Source: Ructibacterium sp965146665 (GTDB lineage: Bacteria; Bacillota; Clostridia; Monoglobales; Monoglobaceae). Taken from it: 64,000 nucleotides of DNA. Within the stretch, counting starts at the first letter, position 1, and every line of letters begins with the position of its first letter. A program made the position numbers and the translations under genes. The notes beneath the pieces were generated by a model, which did no database searches, was not told the origin of the DNA, and saw only the letters and a program-made list of their open reading frames with translations. This document shows positions 61,795 through 64,000 of the stretch, piece by piece. The DNA lies in assembly GCA_965146665.1 (NCBI GenBank), contig CBCTHE010000003.1, positions 233,814-297,813 of the forward strand. Direction: 5' to 3'.

Positions 61795-63897
61795 TCAGGA
61801 TTCTAAATACGCACAGAACTCACTGCCAGCCGCAAGGACAATCCCTGTTCCATGATCGTCGTTGATGATGGTTGGAATCGTAAAGTAATACTCCGCCTCC
61901 ATGGCACAGCCAGAGCCCATACAAACACCATATACATTTCCCTCCAGATCTACGCTGTGCCGCAGGATACCCTGCCAGGCCGCCTCCATTGCGGGCAAAT
62001 ACTTCTCACGTGGAAGCCAGCCATACTTCACCCCACGTGTAAACGCCAGGAGAAACATTGCTGTGCATGATGTTTCCAAATAGGATTCAGGCTCATTCCG
62101 GTTCAGGACTTGACGCCAAAGTCCGGACTCATCCTGCAGTTCCAGCAGTGCTCCCGCCATATTCTGAAACAGTCTCCGGAGGGCGGAGAGCTCTGTACTG
62201 CCATCCGCCAGCATCAGCAGTTCGGACAGCGTCCACATGACCCATCCGTTTCCTCTTCCCCAGGGAACCAGATTCGCCTTCCCCTCTTTGGGAAAATAGA
62301 TATGAGAAAACAGGTTTTCTTCCTCTATATATAGCTTTTTTTGAAAGCCCAGAATCTGATCGACTGCTTTTTGATACCACTCTGCATTGCCGGTCAGTTT
62401 CCCCATTCGAATCAGAAAGGGACAGCTCATATACAAATCGTCCACCCACATGGTATCAACTCGGTAATAGGTACCATCCTCCAGCCGTGGGATATCATTT
62501 TCAGCGTGCAGAGCAATTTCATCAATCAAGGGCAGAAGTCTCGTATCATTGCTGTCCAGGAAGCCGTCGATCAGGTTCATTCCCATGGTGCCGATATTGT
62601 CCAGTACGTTCATCTCGGCCGTGCGCGGCATAAAGGCAGGCATGATATTTGTTTCTGTGTCATAACGAATATAGTCAAAATATTGGGCAAGAAAACTCAT
62701 ATTATCACAGAAAAGCCGCTGATTGCACTCGTCACCAAGCCATTGTGCGGCGCGCCGGATCCCATAAAAGCCCACCATCAGTGCGTAGAACCACTGACCA
62801 TAGAAAACAGAATCCAGGCAGATTCGAAGCTGAGAACCATCACAGAACTTCCAGTACAGACGTTCGCCGCGCTCATTGATAAACACCTTTGAAAAGTCCC
62901 ACGGAAACTCCGGACCATGTACGCCGTTGTCATAAAACGGCCCTAAAAACACCGCTTTATCGCCGCGGCCGCGGTTGGAATTCAGGAAGGACAGCGTTAA
63001 CCTTTCGGTATCCAGTCCGAGTCTCCAGTCCGTTCCATTTCTTCTGCACCGCAGAAGCACGGCATCGCCCTTAGAAAGACTGACTGTTTCCTCCGATGGG
63101 GCGTTGATCCGTACTCCATTCACCCATACTGCGTCCACAGTCTCCGGACAGCTCATACACTGGCTTTCCGCCGCCTCAGTATAGACATAGCAGATGCTGC
63201 CCTCTGGACACAGCGCGCCAAAATCAAATATTTCTGAGTCGCCCGGCAGGGACGGATAAAGATACGCCTCTGGCAGCTGTGCGTCAAATACGCCCATGCC
63301 GGTCCCGGCCGAGGAGACCATCTCCGTTATACCAAAGCCATCCTCCCCCTCGTATGCCGGAATCGGCGAGGTGGCCCGGGCCGCATACAGATAGTCATTG
63401 GCCCACATGGAGGGGTAGCGTTTCACGGAAATCACGAAGCGAAAACCGAAGGCATCACCGTGTTTCACACATATGACCCGCACATGATTTGGCCGTCCGG
63501 CCCGCACATGAAGCGGAATGTGGTAAAACTGATTGGAATATGCAGTCTCCGGTACAGCCTGTCCATCCAGGCAGGTAAAAATTGTCTCTTGTTCAAAAGA
63601 CACCCGTACATTACCGGATACGTTCAAATAGATATCGTAGTCACAGGCCGTTGTAATGCAGAAATCAACGGCCGCGATATCTCCATCCTTTGCCTTTGGA
63701 AAATAAGAAAAAAGATCAATTTCCTGATAGGAGAGCGGCGCATGAAACCCAATCCCCGCCATTTTTTTATATGGAAGATAATAGACGTCTTTTTTGGGTC
63801 TGGTTTTCAGCGCATGCTCCATAATCCGGCTTATGATATCCCGCGGGGCCAGTCCGGCACCCGCCATCTCATTTCCCGGTGTTATGCTCTCATTCAT
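61795..63897 (-). CDS. GH105-like unsaturated glycuronyl hydrolase with N-terminal beta domains
   Basis: A 700-residue protein without signal peptide, so cytoplasmic. About 330 residues of beta-rich N-terminal sequence (family-specific sandwich domains) precede an (alpha/alpha)6 GH88/GH105-type barrel (about 365-700). Barrel motifs are WVDDLYMSCPFL (Asp pair near 486-487), WGRGNGWVMWTL, SYLETSCTAMFLLAF and the final NDDHGTGIVLAAGSEF. The family removes 4,5-unsaturated uronic acids from the ends of oligosaccharides made by polysaccharide lyases (pectin, rhamnogalacturonan or glycosaminoglycan-type). Start at 63895-63897, preceded by GGAGGA; a further in-frame ATG lies 42 bases upstream. It leads the AraC-regulator gene. 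Confidence 0.85.
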   Translation of the reverse strand: MNESITPGNEMAGAGLAPRDIISRIMEHALKTRPKKDVYYLPYKKMAGIGFHAPLSYQEIDLFSYFPKAKDGDIAAVDFCITTACDYDIYLNVSGNVRVSFEQETIFTCLDGQAVPETAYSNQFYHIPLHVRAGRPNHVRVICVKHGDAFGFRFVISVKRYPSMWANDYLYAARATSPIPAYEGEDGFGITEMVSSAGTGMGVFDAQLPEAYLYPSLPGDSEIFDFGALCPEGSICYVYTEAAESQCMSCPETVDAVWVNGVRINAPSEETVSLSKGDAVLLRCRRNGTDWRLGLDTERLTLSFLNSNRGRGDKAVFLGPFYDNGVHGPEFPWDFSKVFINERGERLYWKFCDGSQLRICLDSVFYGQWFYALMVGFYGIRRAAQWLGDECNQRLFCDNMSFLAQYFDYIRYDTETNIMPAFMPRTAEMNVLDNIGTMGMNLIDGFLDSNDTRLLPLIDEIALHAENDIPRLEDGTYYRVDTMWVDDLYMSCPFLIRMGKLTGNAEWYQKAVDQILGFQKKLYIEEENLFSHIYFPKEGKANLVPWGRGNGWVMWTLSELLMLADGSTELSALRRLFQNMAGALLELQDESGLWRQVLNRNEPESYLETSCTAMFLLAFTRGVKYGWLPREKYLPAMEAAWQGILRHSVDLEGNVYGVCMGSGCAMEAEYYFTIPTIINDDHGTGIVLAAGSEFCAYLES

Positions 63898-63939
63898 TCC
63901 TGCTCCTCCATTCTGTGCGCAATCATCTGTAAGGTTCAA

Positions 63940-63969
63940 GAAAAAACAACATAATTTGCATTATGTTGT
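63940..63969 (-). terminator. Stem-loop with T run at the window edge
   Basis: A 10-bp AT-rich perfect stem (63946-63955 with 63960-63969), GCAA tetraloop on the minus strand, followed there by TTTTTT. It most simply terminates a minus-strand gene lying beyond 64000. As it is also 49 bases from the GH105 start, an operator or attenuator role is possible. Confidence 0.5.
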
Positions 63970-64000
63970 ATTGCACAAATTATCCATCCTCTTCATGCTC

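Noticed and set aside
37705..63897. Dockerin/cohesin (cellulosome) explanation for surface assembly
   Set aside because: No calcium-loop dockerin repeats or cohesin-like domains were seen; attachment appears to be through SLH and possibly shared modules.

Overview
The window looks like a chromosomal segment of a spore-forming, anaerobic-type Clostridia bacterium (Bacillota). The clues are a SpoIIM gene, a CIRCE/HrcA heat-shock regulon, S-layer-homology (SLH) surface proteins, an Lpl-type sugar ABC transporter and AGGAGG-type ribosome binding sites. Base composition is moderate (by eye about half GC). The SLH-anchored glycan locus is reminiscent of pectin-degrading Ruminococcaceae/Monoglobales relatives, but that placement is inference. 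I saw no rRNA, tRNA, CRISPR array, phage or transposase gene.

Layout. (1) 1-1505, minus: two overlapping M42 aminopeptidase genes. (2) 1679-13009, plus: spoIIM, a xerD-like recombinase, purD, then lon, ysxC, a FAH-family enzyme, hisS, aspS and tyrS. The gap after tyrS holds a candidate ~100-nt small RNA and two terminators. (3) 13287-16435, minus: radA, carD, ispD, ispF. (4) 16436-17061: a non-coding stretch with a ~350-bp MITE-like inverted-repeat element. (5) 17062-29963, minus: prsA-like foldase with an overlapping cyclophilin gene, groES-groEL under CIRCE, an orphan REC/HD-GYP/PAS regulator, uvrB-uvrA, and an SLH-PstS fusion protein. (6) 30205-37639, plus: hrcA-grpE-dnaK-dnaJ with a second CIRCE, then prmA, rsmE and a small membrane protein. 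(7) 37705-63897, minus: a 26-kb glycan-utilisation locus.

The glycan locus is the most novel part. In transcription order it encodes a GH105-like unsaturated glycuronyl hydrolase, a membrane-spanning AraC-type regulator, a terminator and a fresh promoter. Then follow two Lpl-type permeases, a DUF3502 solute-binding lipoprotein, an uncharacterised 564-residue protein, a 1338-residue secreted GH99-like (WbsX-type) protein, a CBM-SGNH esterase-like protein, a CBM/Ig protein, a second 1253-residue secreted GH99-like protein, and two SLH proteins. No ATPase gene is present, so a shared MsmX-type ATPase elsewhere is expected. The inferred scheme is that SLH proteins and large secreted enzymes process an acidic polysaccharide at the surface, the ABC system imports oligosaccharides, and GH105 finishes unsaturated products in the cytoplasm. 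Several proteins share modules, including one N-terminal module common to an SLH protein and a GH99-like enzyme.
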